A stretch of DNA of 64,000 bases from Terriglobia bacterium (GCA_020073305.1 JAIQFK010000033.1:1-64000); one strand, 5' to 3'. Positions 16,384 to 25,665 are shown, numbered from the stretch's first letter. Notes: generated from the letters alone by a model not told the origin. Numbers and translations are program-made.

Positions 16384-17087
16384 GCCTGGACATCCTCGCA
16401 ATTGCCGCGCATCCCGATGACGTGGAGCAGACCTGCGGTGGAACGCTCATTAAGATGGCTGAGAAGGGCTACCGTACGGGCGTGCTGGATCTCACGGCGG
16501 GCGATATGGGCACGCGGGGGACACCCGAGCAGAGGATTGAAGAGTCGCTGGCGGCCGCGAAGATCATGCTGGTGGGCCACCGGGACAACCTGCATTTTCC
16601 CGATGCCCGCCTGGAAAATACCATCTCAGCCCGCATGACGCTGGCGGTCAAGATACGTGAGACGCGGCCGCGCGTGGTGATTCTGCCTTATTGGGAGGGC
16701 CGCCACCCGGACCACTATCGCGCGGCGGAACTCGGCTACGAAGCCTGCTTTCTGGCGGGACTCAAGAAGCTCGACGAATACTCCGAGCCGCACAGGCCTT
16801 ACAAGATTCTCTATTCATCGATTTACGCCAACGTGACGCCGTCGTTCGTCGTGGATATCTCGGCGCAGTTCGAGCGGCGAATGGCCGCACTGCTGAGTTA
16901 CCGCTCACAATACGGCGGCGGCGAGGGCGGTGAGTTATTTCCCGATGAGAAGGAGATTCGAGAGCGGCTCGGCGCTGTGGCGCGGTTTTACGGGAACCTG
17001 GTGGGTGTGAAGTACGGTGAGCCGTTCGTGGTGAAGGAGACGATGTTGGTGGAGGACGTGGTAGCGATGGGGGGGCGGAGCATTTAG
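16380..17087 (+). CDS. bshB1: Bacillithiol biosynthesis deacetylase BshB1
   Basis: A 235-residue zinc deacetylase of the LmbE/PIG-L family. The metal site AAHPDDVEQTCGG and the downstream HPDH are present. The stretch LTAGDMGTRGTPEQRIEESLAAA and DNLHFPDARLENT follow the BshB1 pattern closely. The enzyme removes acetate from GlcNAc-malate to give GlcN-malate, the second step of bacillithiol synthesis. bshA and bshC are not in the window. It overlaps the glutaredoxin-like gene by ATGA and ends the tight helicase-kinase-rhomboid-glutaredoxin-bshB1 series. Confidence 0.9.
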   Translation: MSLDILAIAAHPDDVEQTCGGTLIKMAEKGYRTGVLDLTAGDMGTRGTPEQRIEESLAAAKIMLVGHRDNLHFPDARLENTISARMTLAVKIRETRPRVVILPYWEGRHPDHYRAAELGYEACFLAGLKKLDEYSEPHRPYKILYSSIYANVTPSFVVDISAQFERRMAALLSYRSQYGGGEGGELFPDEKEIRERLGAVARFYGNLVGVKYGEPFVVKETMLVEDVVAMGGRSI

Positions 17088-17318
17088 GAGCCCGGGTGGC
17101 GAGTAGTTAGGCCAGGTTCCGAGTTGGGCGTGTTGGGGAAAGAATCACGGGTTCCTGGGGTGTGAGCGGGAGCAATCTCCCACAACGCCGTTTGGAGACA
17201 ATGACCATCCGGAGATCACTAAATGCGTCGCGATTACAGGAAATTAACCTAGGGAGCTTTTGCCCGTAGCAGTATCGCGGGGTTTGCGCCCAGAGCCTGT
17301 GAACTACACTCTAGGTGT

Positions 17319-19730
17319 ATGCCGCGGATACAAATCATCGTTCGTTCCTTGCTCCGCAATCCGGGGCTCACCCTGTCAGCCATTCTTGCCCTGGCACTCG
17401 GCATTGGGGCAAACACGGCTCTGTTCACAGTCATCAGCTCGTTGGCGCTACATCCATACCCACTCCCCGAGGCGAATCGGCTGATTGCCATTCTGGAGCG
17501 CGAGCCCAACGATTCCTGGACACGCGTCGCGCCAGCCGACTACTTCGACCTGGCGCATCAGTCCGCCAGCTTCGCCGCCATTTCGGCGTGGCGTGGAAGC
17601 TTCTCCACCCTCACCGATGCCGGCGCGACAGACCAGATCTGGAGCGTCGCAGTCACGGAGCAAGTCTTGTCGCTGCTAGGCTCGCAGCCCGTCATTGGGC
17701 GGAGCCTCCAGCCGGAAGATTTCATGCCCTCCGCTCCTCAAGTCGCTCTTCTGAGCTACAGAGAATGGATTGATCGCTTCGCAGGCAATCCGGCAATCCT
17801 TGGCCGTACCGTGTCGGTGGGCGATGGGCCTTACACAGTCGTGGGCGTCATGTCGAAAGGTTTCATCCTGCCCGGCTACCGACGTTCGGATATCTTCCTG
17901 CCTTTCCGCGAGCTCGAAGACGATCGAATGAACCGGAATGACCGGAACATGTATGTTTGTGCGTTGCTTAAGCCAGGCGTATCCGTCCCCCAGGCCGGCG
18001 CAGAGCTTCAGGGTCTTACGAATCGGCTTCGCACACAATGGCCTCGCGAGGTTCAAGGTCGCGAGATTTACGCGAAGCCCTTCCGCGATTACATCTCGGA
18101 AGACAATCGTGCCGCGTTTCTGACGCTGCTGGGAGCTTCGGTGTTCGTGCTTCTCATTGCGGCGGCGAACGTCACATCACTTCTGTTGGCGCGGACAACC
18201 GTGCGACGCCACGAGATTGCGATACGGCGCGCACTCGGTGCCTCGAACATCCAAATCGCTGCACATTGGCTCACCGAGAGCCTCATCGTGGCGCTGCTTG
18301 GCGGACTGGCAGGCGTGCTGCTTGCTTTCGCGGGAATTCCTCTGTTACTGAGATTGATTCCGGCCGACACGCCAATTGCCGGTTTGGACAACGTCCACTT
18401 GGATATCGGCGTTCTCGCCTTTGCGTTTGCCGTTACTCTAATCGTGGCAGTCCTGCTCGGCCTGATGCCAGCCCTGGCCGCGTCGAGGATGAGCCTCAAT
18501 CAAGCACTGCATCAAGCTGGGCGGTCGTCGACACTCGGTCGGGGCGGGTGGCGGCTTCTGCGGTCCCTGACAGCGATTGAAGTCGCACTAGCGCTGGTGT
18601 TGACTGCCGGAGCCGGGCTTATGATTTCGAGCCTTAGCAATATGCTGAGTACGGATCGCGGTTTTGAAGCGGACCATGTGCTGACCGTTCAGGCTCCGAC
18701 TGCAAGCCAAAAGTTCCAATCCGAAGCCCGCCAGCAGCAGGTATACGCACGCTTGTTAGAGCGGATTGAGATGATTCCGGGAGTCCGGTCCGCCGGGTTC
18801 GTCAATGTGCTCCCGCTGACTGGGGCCGAGATCACCACGCGGATCTGGGTTGAAGGCCGTGCGGAGCGTAACCCTGTGGAGTTGCGGATGTACGCCGTCA
18901 GCCCTGGCTATTTCCGCACGATGGGAATCCGGTTAATCGATGGACGGCTGTTCAGCAATTACGACGGGAATAATGTCGAGCCGTCGCCCGTCCTTGTCAA
19001 TGAAGTGTTCGCACGGCATTATTGGCCGGGGGAGTCCGCTGTTGGAAAACGGATCCGGCAGGCCGGCGGTGGCCAAGAAAACCCGTGGCAGGTCGTAATC
19101 GGTGTCGTTGGCAACACCCGGCACGGTACTCTGAATGAGGCTCCAAGCGCCGCCCTCTACTATCATTACCAGCGATACATCGGCCCGACCTTTGTGGCGA
19201 CGATGGTGGTTCGTGCGAGCGGAAACCCGGGCGATCTCGCCCGGAGTGTCCGGCAGGCGATCGCAGCCACGGATCCGGCGCTTTCGGTGTCGAAGGTCGC
19301 TTCCATGGTTGAGGTGATCGAAGATTCGCTCTGGCAGAACCGGCTGTCCACTGTTCTGCTGTCCCTATTCGCGGTGCTCGCCCTGACCTTGGCCGCAATT
19401 GGCATCTACGGAACACTGTCATACGTGGTTCAGCAGTCGCTCGCGGAAGCAGGGATCCGGCTGGCCCTGGGAGCAACGCCTGCTCGCATCCTGCGTTCCA
19501 CGCTGCGCGGCGCTATGGCTCCCGCGCTAGCAGGCGCGTTCTTCGGGCTGCTAGGTGCACTCGCGCTCACGCGTTTCATCGCCGGGTATCTATACGGGAT
19601 AACCGCTACTGATCCGTGGACGCTGGTGGCTTCCGCCGTTTTGTTGCTCGCGATCGCGCTGGTTGCCGGCATCGTCCCAGCTCGGCGAGCGGCGTTTGTA
19701 GACCCGATGGTCGTGCTTCGGCACGAGTAA
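17319..19730 (+). CDS. Orphan FtsX/MacB-type ABC transporter permease (acidobacterial duplicated type)
   Basis: An 803-residue permease with two copies of the MacB periplasmic core plus FtsX unit. The first membrane helix (NPGLTLSAILALALGIGANTALF) is followed by a periplasmic domain and helices near 270-400 (AAFLTLLGASVFVLLIAAANV, then RHEIAIRRALGAS). A second periplasmic domain and a last FtsX block follow (STVLLSLFAVLALTLAAIGIYG, GIRLALGATPARILR), ending ARRAAFVDPMVVLRHE. This is the acidobacterial duplicated orphan permease architecture. No ABC ATPase and no PadR regulator adjoin it here. The ATG lies 230 bases after bshB1. The substrate is unknown. Confidence 0.93.
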   Translation: MPRIQIIVRSLLRNPGLTLSAILALALGIGANTALFTVISSLALHPYPLPEANRLIAILEREPNDSWTRVAPADYFDLAHQSASFAAISAWRGSFSTLTDAGATDQIWSVAVTEQVLSLLGSQPVIGRSLQPEDFMPSAPQVALLSYREWIDRFAGNPAILGRTVSVGDGPYTVVGVMSKGFILPGYRRSDIFLPFRELEDDRMNRNDRNMYVCALLKPGVSVPQAGAELQGLTNRLRTQWPREVQGREIYAKPFRDYISEDNRAAFLTLLGASVFVLLIAAANVTSLLLARTTVRRHEIAIRRALGASNIQIAAHWLTESLIVALLGGLAGVLLAFAGIPLLLRLIPADTPIAGLDNVHLDIGVLAFAFAVTLIVAVLLGLMPALAASRMSLNQALHQAGRSSTLGRGGWRLLRSLTAIEVALALVLTAGAGLMISSLSNMLSTDRGFEADHVLTVQAPTASQKFQSEARQQQVYARLLERIEMIPGVRSAGFVNVLPLTGAEITTRIWVEGRAERNPVELRMYAVSPGYFRTMGIRLIDGRLFSNYDGNNVEPSPVLVNEVFARHYWPGESAVGKRIRQAGGGQENPWQVVIGVVGNTRHGTLNEAPSAALYYHYQRYIGPTFVATMVVRASGNPGDLARSVRQAIAATDPALSVSKVASMVEVIEDSLWQNRLSTVLLSLFAVLALTLAAIGIYGTLSYVVQQSLAEAGIRLALGATPARILRSTLRGAMAPALAGAFFGLLGALALTRFIAGYLYGITATDPWTLVASAVLLLAIALVAGIVPARRAAFVDPMVVLRHE

Positions 19731-20406
19731 GACCGCAGCAAGACGGGGCGGAGGTGGTGCTTGGGCCGGAAGGCCCGTGGTGGTTCTTTGAAAGTTTCGG
19801 CCCGTCGACACGATTTTCATTCTGTGCGCAACCCGGTTCCGGCCACTGATCAGTTCAGTTCGGCCACTGAGGGAGCGTCTACCACAGGGGAAATTCTGTG
19901 TATGCTGTCTGGCTTTTGAAATCTGGAAAGGCGCTTCCTTTGCTTTGCTCTAACAAGCAAAGTGACTAGTCGCTGGTCTTGTGTCTCCAGGTCCTGCCCT
20001 ACTCCACGATTCCCGCCAGTCTCTTGGCCGCGACGGACACGCTCCCAATCGCCTTCGGCGCCGTGACGATGATTGCGACGCGAGTACGCGCGATGACACA
20101 GCGGCTCGGCTGCGCCTCAACCCCAAGACTGCGACATCGGTCCAGATAAGTGATTTCGGTGGACCGGGATGGCCCGTAATTTATGGCGTTGGCGCTACTC
20201 GCTGCCACAAGCACGTAAAACGACGACCGTCGAAGCGGAGCCAAAGGAACGCGAAGTCCGGTTCTATTCCATTGCAATTCAGCGCAGCCGCGCGGTTCTC
20301 ATTCTCTGCGAACGCCGTATCTGGGGATTATCAGGTTCTACCCATGAATAAGACGCTATTCTCTCGGTGGCGAGGCCCTTGTTATTGTTATAGCTGCGAT
20401 CTTGCC
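19731..20406. other. 676-base stretch without a convincing gene, possibly decayed mobile DNA
   Basis: A short hairpin (GGGCC 19763-19767 with GGCCC 19772-19776) may end the permease transcript. TTCCGGCCACTGA at 19837-19849 and TTCGGCCACTGA at 19859-19870 form a close direct repeat that resembles terminal repeats of some IS21-type elements. CTTTGCTT (19938-19945) pairs with AAGCAAAG (19955-19962). The open frames here (for example 19999-20277 minus and 19981-20613 plus) have no recognisable protein, poor starts and no ribosome sites, so I read the region as relic sequence. Confidence 0.45.
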
Positions 20407-21198
20407 TCAATCCATCAGAGCGATCTCGTCGCCCGGCCGGATGGTCCCCTCGACCACAACGGCACCGTAGATCCCAGCCTTGCCGTCATGGTCGCGAGCC
20501 AACCGCCTCATCACCTCGGGGTTCGGCTGTGCGGTGTCGGGATCGAGCGTGATCATTTTGCAGCGGGAGTCGCGTTTCACCACTGCGATCGCCGTTTTTG
20601 CGCCAATCCGTAAGGTCCGGCCCACGAACTGGTCTTCGCCGAAACCATTTCCGGATTCGAGCTCGACATAAAGATTCGCGCGGAATCGCCGCTTGTCCAA
20701 ATCGATTGCGAACTCTTTGCTCAGCTGGCGCGCGGTTTGGATCGAAAAGATCGAGACCGGGCTGCAATCTGTCATCGATCGATCGGATCGAAGCAGCGTC
20801 AGCTCATGCCTATCGCCAATGCCCTCGCGCAGCATGCTCATCAGCCGAGGATCATCAATGGCGAGCCGTTCTCCGGCCGGTGTCTCGACGTCCACCATAA
20901 GATCGGAGAGGTCCGCGTAGACCGGGGTGAGACCGGGCGCTATGGCTTCAGCCTCCTCGAGGTTGCCTGGCTTCGTCATGCGATCGGGATGCCGATATCT
21001 GGGGCGGTACAGCAGCATTGTTTCCTGCTCCCGCCCTGTCAGCCATGGGAATCCTTTCGGGGCCGCCGAACTCCGAAAGGCGTGAAGACGGTCACCGTAG
21101 ACACCCGGAAACCCGACAAAGGCCTCCCGCAACTCTTCACCGCGCATACTCTTGACCGGGTAGCGCCATAAACTCTCGATCTTTCCGACGACTCTCAT
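20407..21198 (-). CDS. MOSC-domain protein
   Basis: A 263-residue protein with the N-terminal MOSC beta-barrel (VGKIESLWRYPVKSMRGEELREAFV) followed by a MOSC domain containing RFRANLYVELESG, the conserved Cys in RDSRCKMITLDPDT, and the closing GAVVVEGTIRPGDEIAL. MOSC proteins bind sulfur at the conserved Cys and include molybdenum-cofactor sulfurases and N-hydroxylated-compound reductases such as mARC and YcbX. The length fits the YcbX/mARC-like group without the ferredoxin tail. No Moco gene is nearby. The initiating ATG has no strong ribosome site. Confidence 0.88.
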   Translation of the reverse strand: MRVVGKIESLWRYPVKSMRGEELREAFVGFPGVYGDRLHAFRSSAAPKGFPWLTGREQETMLLYRPRYRHPDRMTKPGNLEEAEAIAPGLTPVYADLSDLMVDVETPAGERLAIDDPRLMSMLREGIGDRHELTLLRSDRSMTDCSPVSIFSIQTARQLSKEFAIDLDKRRFRANLYVELESGNGFGEDQFVGRTLRIGAKTAIAVVKRDSRCKMITLDPDTAQPNPEVMRRLARDHDGKAGIYGAVVVEGTIRPGDEIALMD

Positions 21199-21329
21199 TC
21201 CAACCCGCCGCGACTATTTTAAGGTACTCTCCAAGGTGCTTGCCGGGAGAAATCCGGTTCGAGGAAGTCGCGGAATCAATCATTCCTCTGAAACGCTGTC
21301 CTGCAGTAACGGCGATCGCGGCGGCAGGG

Positions 21330-22676
21330 TCAGTCGTCCATCAAACGGTCCTGGCGGGGCTCGGGGAGCCAGAAGCTGGCGGTGAAACCGACTGCGTAGA
21401 CCAGGAAGGCCACGGCGGCGGCGGCGTAGGCCAGCTTCACAGTGGGGCCGGCGCCGGGCATTGTGTTGGCCAGGTGCGCGGTCACGTATGCCGCGAAGGT
21501 GCCGATCATGCGGCCACCGATGTTGGCGGAGAAGCTTTCGCCTGTGCCGCGCAGGTGCGTGGGGTAAACCAGCGGCAGATAGTTTCCCCAGAAACTGAAC
21601 TGCGCCACCGTGAGCAGACCAGCGAGAAAGATTCCCCACTTCAGGGTTTCGAGATCATGCAGCGCGGGAAACAGGAACACCAGCGGCACGATGAACAATC
21701 CCGGGATCTGAAAAACACGTAGCAAACGTCGGCGGCTCATGATGCGCACGGCTAGAAACGCAAGAATGAAGCGTCCCACCAGGCCGCCCATTTCCTGATA
21801 GAACTGCACGGTGCTCACCGCCTGCTCCTGCGCCTGCCTGGTCAGGTGGACGACCTGCGGAAGGCCGGGCACGATGCGCGGAATGTGCTGGATGGCGCCG
21901 AAGGCCGCACCGAAACTGCACGCGAACATCAGCGTCGTGATCCAGGTGGTCTGTCGAAATGCCGGTTGAAACAGCTCGGCGAAGCTGGGCCGCTTGAGGG
22001 TCCCGGCGGCCTTCTTCTGCCGCCACGCGGGCGACTCGGGCAGGAACGGGCGAATGATCATCAGAGGGATCGCGGGGATCACGCCGGACATCAGCGTGTA
22101 GCGCCAGGCTTCGTGGCCTCCTTGGACCGTGGGCAGGAACTTTCCGTATGTCACCGCGAGGTAGTAAGCCGCGGTGACCATGACGCCGCCGACGGAGGAC
22201 AGCGCCTGCGTGTAACCGAGCACTCGCTCACGCTGGTCGCGGTCGGGAAACAGTTCGGCGAGCCAGGCGACGGCCGCAACGAACTCGACGCATACTCCGA
22301 TAAATGTCGTGCAGCGAAGCACGAGCAGCATGGGAAGCGAGGTGGCATAGCCCGCGCCCAGCGTCGAGAATGCGTAGATCAGAATGCTCCACACGAGAAC
22401 ACGGCGGCGTCCGAGGCGGTCCGTGAGATAGCCGCCGAGCAGGCCGAAGACGCCGCCGGCCACCGCGGGGACGTAGAACAGCCAGCCGACCCAGTCGTTG
22501 AATTCGGGGGATCCGGGCCGCAGCTTGCCGATTTCCAACAGCGCCGGGCGCACGATCAGCGGCAGCACCAGCAGCACATAGGTGTCGAATGCAAATCCGA
22601 GCGCGGCCACCGCGCAAATGACCCACTGGACCGCGGTGAGGCGAGTGGGCCGGGGAACGAGGACGGCATCGGGCAT
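21330..22676 (-). CDS. Major facilitator superfamily transporter
   Basis: A 448-residue, 12-helix MFS protein. The loop 2-3 motif GGYLTDRLGRRRVLVWSILIY is the classical MFS signature, and the second-half equivalent is weaker (RIMSRRRLLRVFQI). LAELFPDRDQRERVLG and RPFLPESPAWR recall the aromatic-acid and sugar-acid symporter branches. The substrate is not determinable. The frame is open back to 22763, but the ATG at 22676 begins a normal MFS N-terminus. It shares a divergent promoter region with the small membrane protein at 22828. Confidence 0.85.
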   Translation of the reverse strand: MPDAVLVPRPTRLTAVQWVICAVAALGFAFDTYVLLVLPLIVRPALLEIGKLRPGSPEFNDWVGWLFYVPAVAGGVFGLLGGYLTDRLGRRRVLVWSILIYAFSTLGAGYATSLPMLLVLRCTTFIGVCVEFVAAVAWLAELFPDRDQRERVLGYTQALSSVGGVMVTAAYYLAVTYGKFLPTVQGGHEAWRYTLMSGVIPAIPLMIIRPFLPESPAWRQKKAAGTLKRPSFAELFQPAFRQTTWITTLMFACSFGAAFGAIQHIPRIVPGLPQVVHLTRQAQEQAVSTVQFYQEMGGLVGRFILAFLAVRIMSRRRLLRVFQIPGLFIVPLVFLFPALHDLETLKWGIFLAGLLTVAQFSFWGNYLPLVYPTHLRGTGESFSANIGGRMIGTFAAYVTAHLANTMPGAGPTVKLAYAAAAVAFLVYAVGFTASFWLPEPRQDRLMDD

Positions 22677-22827
22677 AGGAGGTTGACTTTTCTTAGACGC
22701 GCTGTAACACGTGTTGACTCGCAGGACCTGATACCTTTTGCGAATTTCCACGTAGTATCCCACAGTGAAGCGCTTCAGTGAACGTCGGTGGCTGTGCTAT
22801 GCTGCGTTTCGATTCTATGGAGACTGA

Positions 22828-23301
22828 ATGCAAACCAAGAGGCGGCCTATGATCTGGATCACCTTCGCACTCGGCGCGGTGCTGGCGTGGGGCATGTACG
22901 GCGTGGTGCTGCACAAAGGCCAGGTACAGCTGGGCAATCCTTATCGCGCCCTTTTATGTGTGGGGGTAGCGTATTTCTTGATCGGCGTTCTGGTGCCGCT
23001 GGCGAGCCTTTCCGCATCGCAGGGCGGCGTGGCAGCCGGGTTCAACGTCGGCGGCTCGATGTGGGCCACGGTGGGGGGCGCGCTGGGGGCCGTGGGCGCG
23101 GTATGCATCATCTGGGCCTTCAAAGCCGGGGGCGCGCCCACTTACGTGATGCCGATCGTATTCGGCGGCGCGCCACTGGTGAACGTGCTGGTTTCCATGA
23201 TGACGCACCCTCCCAAGACCGCGCCTCATCCGCTGCTGTATCTCGGGTTCCTGATGACGGCGCTGGGAGCGGGGATGGTGCTGTACTACAAGCCGTCGTA
23301 G
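22828..23301 (+). CDS. Small EamA-like membrane protein
   Basis: A 157-residue protein with about five membrane helices (MIWITFALGAVLAWGMYGVVL, LLCVGVAYFLIGVLVPLASL, MWATVGGALGAVGAVCIIWAF, YVMPIVFGGAPLVNVLVSMM, LLYLGFLMTALGAGMVLYY). It resembles one half of an EamA/DMT transporter, so it may work as a dimer. GGAG lies 6 bases before the ATG. It is divergent from the MFS gene and ends 14 bases before the convergent amidase gene. The substrate is unknown. Confidence 0.75.
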   Translation: MQTKRRPMIWITFALGAVLAWGMYGVVLHKGQVQLGNPYRALLCVGVAYFLIGVLVPLASLSASQGGVAAGFNVGGSMWATVGGALGAVGAVCIIWAFKAGGAPTYVMPIVFGGAPLVNVLVSMMTHPPKTAPHPLLYLGFLMTALGAGMVLYYKPS

Positions 23302-23315
23302 ATGAGCAGGCGGCG

Positions 23316-24197
23316 CTAATCGATCAGCCGGCTCAGGATGCCTTGGTAGGCGTCGATGCGGCGGTCGCGCAGGAAGGGCCAGTTGCGGCGGATTTCGTCG
23401 ATGCGGCGGCGATCGCACTCGACCACGAGCGTCTCTTCACGATCGTGCGAGGCTTCGGCCAGCATCCGGCCAAAGGGGTCAGCAACGAAAGATGCCCCCC
23501 AGAATTCGAGGCCGTGATCCGGCGGGCCTTCGAAGCCAACTCGATTCACCGTCGCGACATAAATCCCATTGGCAATGGCGTGCGAGCGCTGGATGGTGCG
23601 CCAGGCGTCATGCTGGGATGCGCCGTGCTGCGCCTTTTCCGAAGGATGCCAGCCGATGGCCGTTGGATAGAACAGCACTTCGGCGCCGCCCAGCGCTGCT
23701 ACACGCGCGGCTTCGGGATACCACTGGTCCCAGCACACCAGCGTGGCCACGCGGCCGTAGCGCGTATCGAAATTGCGGAAGCCAAGATCCCCGGGCGTGA
23801 AATAGAATTTTTCAAAATACAAAGGGTCATCGGGGATGTGCATTTTCCGATAAAGGCCGAGCAAAGAACCGTCCGCGTCGATCACGACGGCGGTGTTGTG
23901 ATACACACCTGCCGCCCGGCGCTCAAACACCGATCCGACGATCACCACTTTCAAGTCGAGGGCCAGGCGCGATAGGGCTTCGGTGGTTTGGCCCGGGATG
24001 GGCTCGGCGAGGTCGAAGAAGTGCGCATCCTCTTCGCGGCAGAAATATTGCGAGCGGAACAATTCCTGAAGGCAGATGATTTGCGCCCCCTGCCCCGCGG
24101 CCTCGCGAACGCGCCATTCCGCTTTGGCAAGATTCTCCGACGGGTCCTTGGAGCAGGCCATCTGGATCAATCCCACGCGAAATTTCGGATCGGTCAC
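23316..24197 (-). CDS. aguB: Carbon-nitrogen hydrolase, probable N-carbamoylputrescine amidase
   Basis: A 293-residue nitrilase-fold enzyme with the catalytic triad E45 (LQELFRSQYFC), K118 (YRKMHIPDDP) and C155 (LVCWDQWYPEAAR). The motifs QELFRSQYFC, KMHIPDDPLYFEKFYFTPGD and CWDQWYPE are those of AguB, which hydrolyses N-carbamoylputrescine to putrescine in the agmatine route. Its usual partner, agmatine deiminase, is not adjacent, so the exact substrate remains inferred. The start is GTG at 24197, divergent from the HAD gene with a 26-base gap. Confidence 0.88.
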   Translation of the reverse strand: MTDPKFRVGLIQMACSKDPSENLAKAEWRVREAAGQGAQIICLQELFRSQYFCREEDAHFFDLAEPIPGQTTEALSRLALDLKVVIVGSVFERRAAGVYHNTAVVIDADGSLLGLYRKMHIPDDPLYFEKFYFTPGDLGFRNFDTRYGRVATLVCWDQWYPEAARVAALGGAEVLFYPTAIGWHPSEKAQHGASQHDAWRTIQRSHAIANGIYVATVNRVGFEGPPDHGLEFWGASFVADPFGRMLAEASHDREETLVVECDRRRIDEIRRNWPFLRDRRIDAYQGILSRLID

Positions 24198-24223
24198 AAC
24201 TGTTATTGTAAAAGGCGAAGACC

Positions 24224-24913
24224 GTGGATCGCAGAGAATTTTCGGCCCTGGTTCTGTTCGATATCGATGGCACCCTCATCCGCCGGGCCGGCCCGCATCA
24301 TCGCGAGGCCCTGGTGGACGCGGTGCGCGCGGTGACCGGACTGGTTACCACAACCGATCATATTCCGGTGCACGGGATGCTCGATCCCGATATTCTGGCG
24401 CGCATGATGCAGGATGCGGGCGCTTCCCGTGCTGCTGTCCGCCGCCATCTGCCGGCCATTATGCAGCGCGCCCAAGCCATCTACGTCCGGCGATGTCCCA
24501 ACCTGCAAAGGAAAACCTGTCCCGGCGTCCGCCGCCTGCTCTACGCGCTGAGCCGGCGCGGAATTCCGTTGGGTCTGGTGACCGGAAACCTGACGCGCAT
24601 AGGCTGGAAGAAGATGGAGCGCGCGAAGCTGCGGCATTATTTCCGGTTCGGCGTCTTCGCCGAGATGGCCGCGAACCGCGCGACGCTGGCGCGCATGGCC
24701 ATCGAACACGCGCGCCGTCAGGCCTGGATCGGCCGCAGGGCGAGCATCTCGCTCATTGGCGATGCGCCTAGCGATATCATCGCCGCGCGGGCGAACGGCG
24801 CGCGCGCGATCGCCGTCCACACCGGCATTTCCACGCGGGAGGAACTGGCGGCGCTCGAGCCGGATATTCTGCTGGAGGATTTAAGGGCGTTGAAGGCGGA
24901 CATGTTGTTGTAG
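24224..24913 (+). CDS. HAD-superfamily phosphatase, phosphoglycolate-phosphatase-like
   Basis: A 229-residue HAD hydrolase. Motif I is LFDIDGTLI (catalytic Asp pair), motif II the Thr of GLVTGN, and motif IV IGDAPSDIIAARANGA. A helical cap lies between about residues 25 and 95. This layout matches the Gph branch, but substrate is not fixed by sequence. It starts with GTG after AAAAGG and is divergent from the amidase gene. An 8-bp hairpin follows the stop directly. Confidence 0.85.
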   Translation: MDRREFSALVLFDIDGTLIRRAGPHHREALVDAVRAVTGLVTTTDHIPVHGMLDPDILARMMQDAGASRAAVRRHLPAIMQRAQAIYVRRCPNLQRKTCPGVRRLLYALSRRGIPLGLVTGNLTRIGWKKMERAKLRHYFRFGVFAEMAANRATLARMAIEHARRQAWIGRRASISLIGDAPSDIIAARANGARAIAVHTGISTREELAALEPDILLEDLRALKADMLL

Positions 24914-24933
24914 TGGCCGGACACGTCCGGCCA
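24914..24933. terminator. Hairpin between convergent HAD and sirtuin genes
   Basis: TGGCCGGA at 24914-24921 pairs with TCCGGCCA at 24926-24933 around CACG. It sits between two convergent stops and could serve both strands, but no T-run is present on either side. Confidence 0.45.
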
Positions 24934-24954
24934 TTACGGAGCGCATGGGACAGC

Positions 24955-25665
24955 CTACGCCACCAGCTTCGGCAGGATCTCGCCGGACGGTCCCCGCAGA
25001 GAGCAATCCACTTCACCGGAAATCGGGGTCTCTTCGATATTGATTTCGATGATCCGGGCTTTAGCGGCGCGCGCCAGGGTGACTAGACTTGCGGCCGGAT
25101 AAACGACGGCCGATGTACCGATCACCAGCAGCACCTCGGCGGCAGCCGCGGCGTGTTCGGCTTCCATCCACATGCCATCAGGCAAAGGCTCGCCGAACCA
25201 CACCACGCCTGGCCGGGCCATGCCTCCGCAGCGGCAATGGGGTGGCAGTTTGGGGAGCGGCACGCGACGGTCGGGCCAATCAGCGCGGCAGTCCAGGCAG
25301 CGCAGCCGCCAAATATCGCCGTGCAGCTTGAGGATGCGGCCGCTGCCCGCGCGATCATGCAACCCGTCCACGTTCTGGGTGATCAAGGTAAAGTACCGCT
25401 TCTGGCACTCCAATTCCACCAGGGCCTTGTGCCCGGGGTTGGGGAGGGCTTTGGCGATCGAGTGTCTTCGCCAGTCATACCATTCCCACACCAGGCGTGG
25501 GTCGCGGAGGAAGGCTTCGGGAGTGGCGAGTTCCTCGGGCTTGTATTGCTTCCAGAGGCCTTGGTCACCGCGAAACGTCGGCACGCCGCTTTCGGCGGAG
25601 ATGCCGGCACCAGTCAGCACCGCGATTTTCGAAGCGTTCTTGATCCACTCGCGGGCTTGTTGCAC
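24955..25665 (-). CDS. cobB: NAD-dependent protein deacylase, class III sirtuin
   Basis: A 236-residue sirtuin. It has the NAD-binding GAGISAESGVPTFRG, the catalytic TQNVDGLHDRAGSG with LHG, and a zinc site with CLDC and CRCGG. WYDWRRH supplies the Tyr-x-x-Arg pair that marks class III enzymes, which remove succinyl and malonyl groups as well as acetyl. It reverses lysine acylation of cytoplasmic proteins. Start GTG at 25665. No acetyltransferase gene is adjacent. Confidence 0.92.
   Translation of the reverse strand: MQQAREWIKNASKIAVLTGAGISAESGVPTFRGDQGLWKQYKPEELATPEAFLRDPRLVWEWYDWRRHSIAKALPNPGHKALVELECQKRYFTLITQNVDGLHDRAGSGRILKLHGDIWRLRCLDCRADWPDRRVPLPKLPPHCRCGGMARPGVVWFGEPLPDGMWMEAEHAAAAAEVLLVIGTSAVVYPAASLVTLARAAKARIIEINIEETPISGEVDCSLRGPSGEILPKLVA

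Noticed and set aside
22788-23975. 395-residue plus-strand frame
   Set aside because: It spans two genes read in other frames (small membrane protein and amidase) and has no domain or signal.
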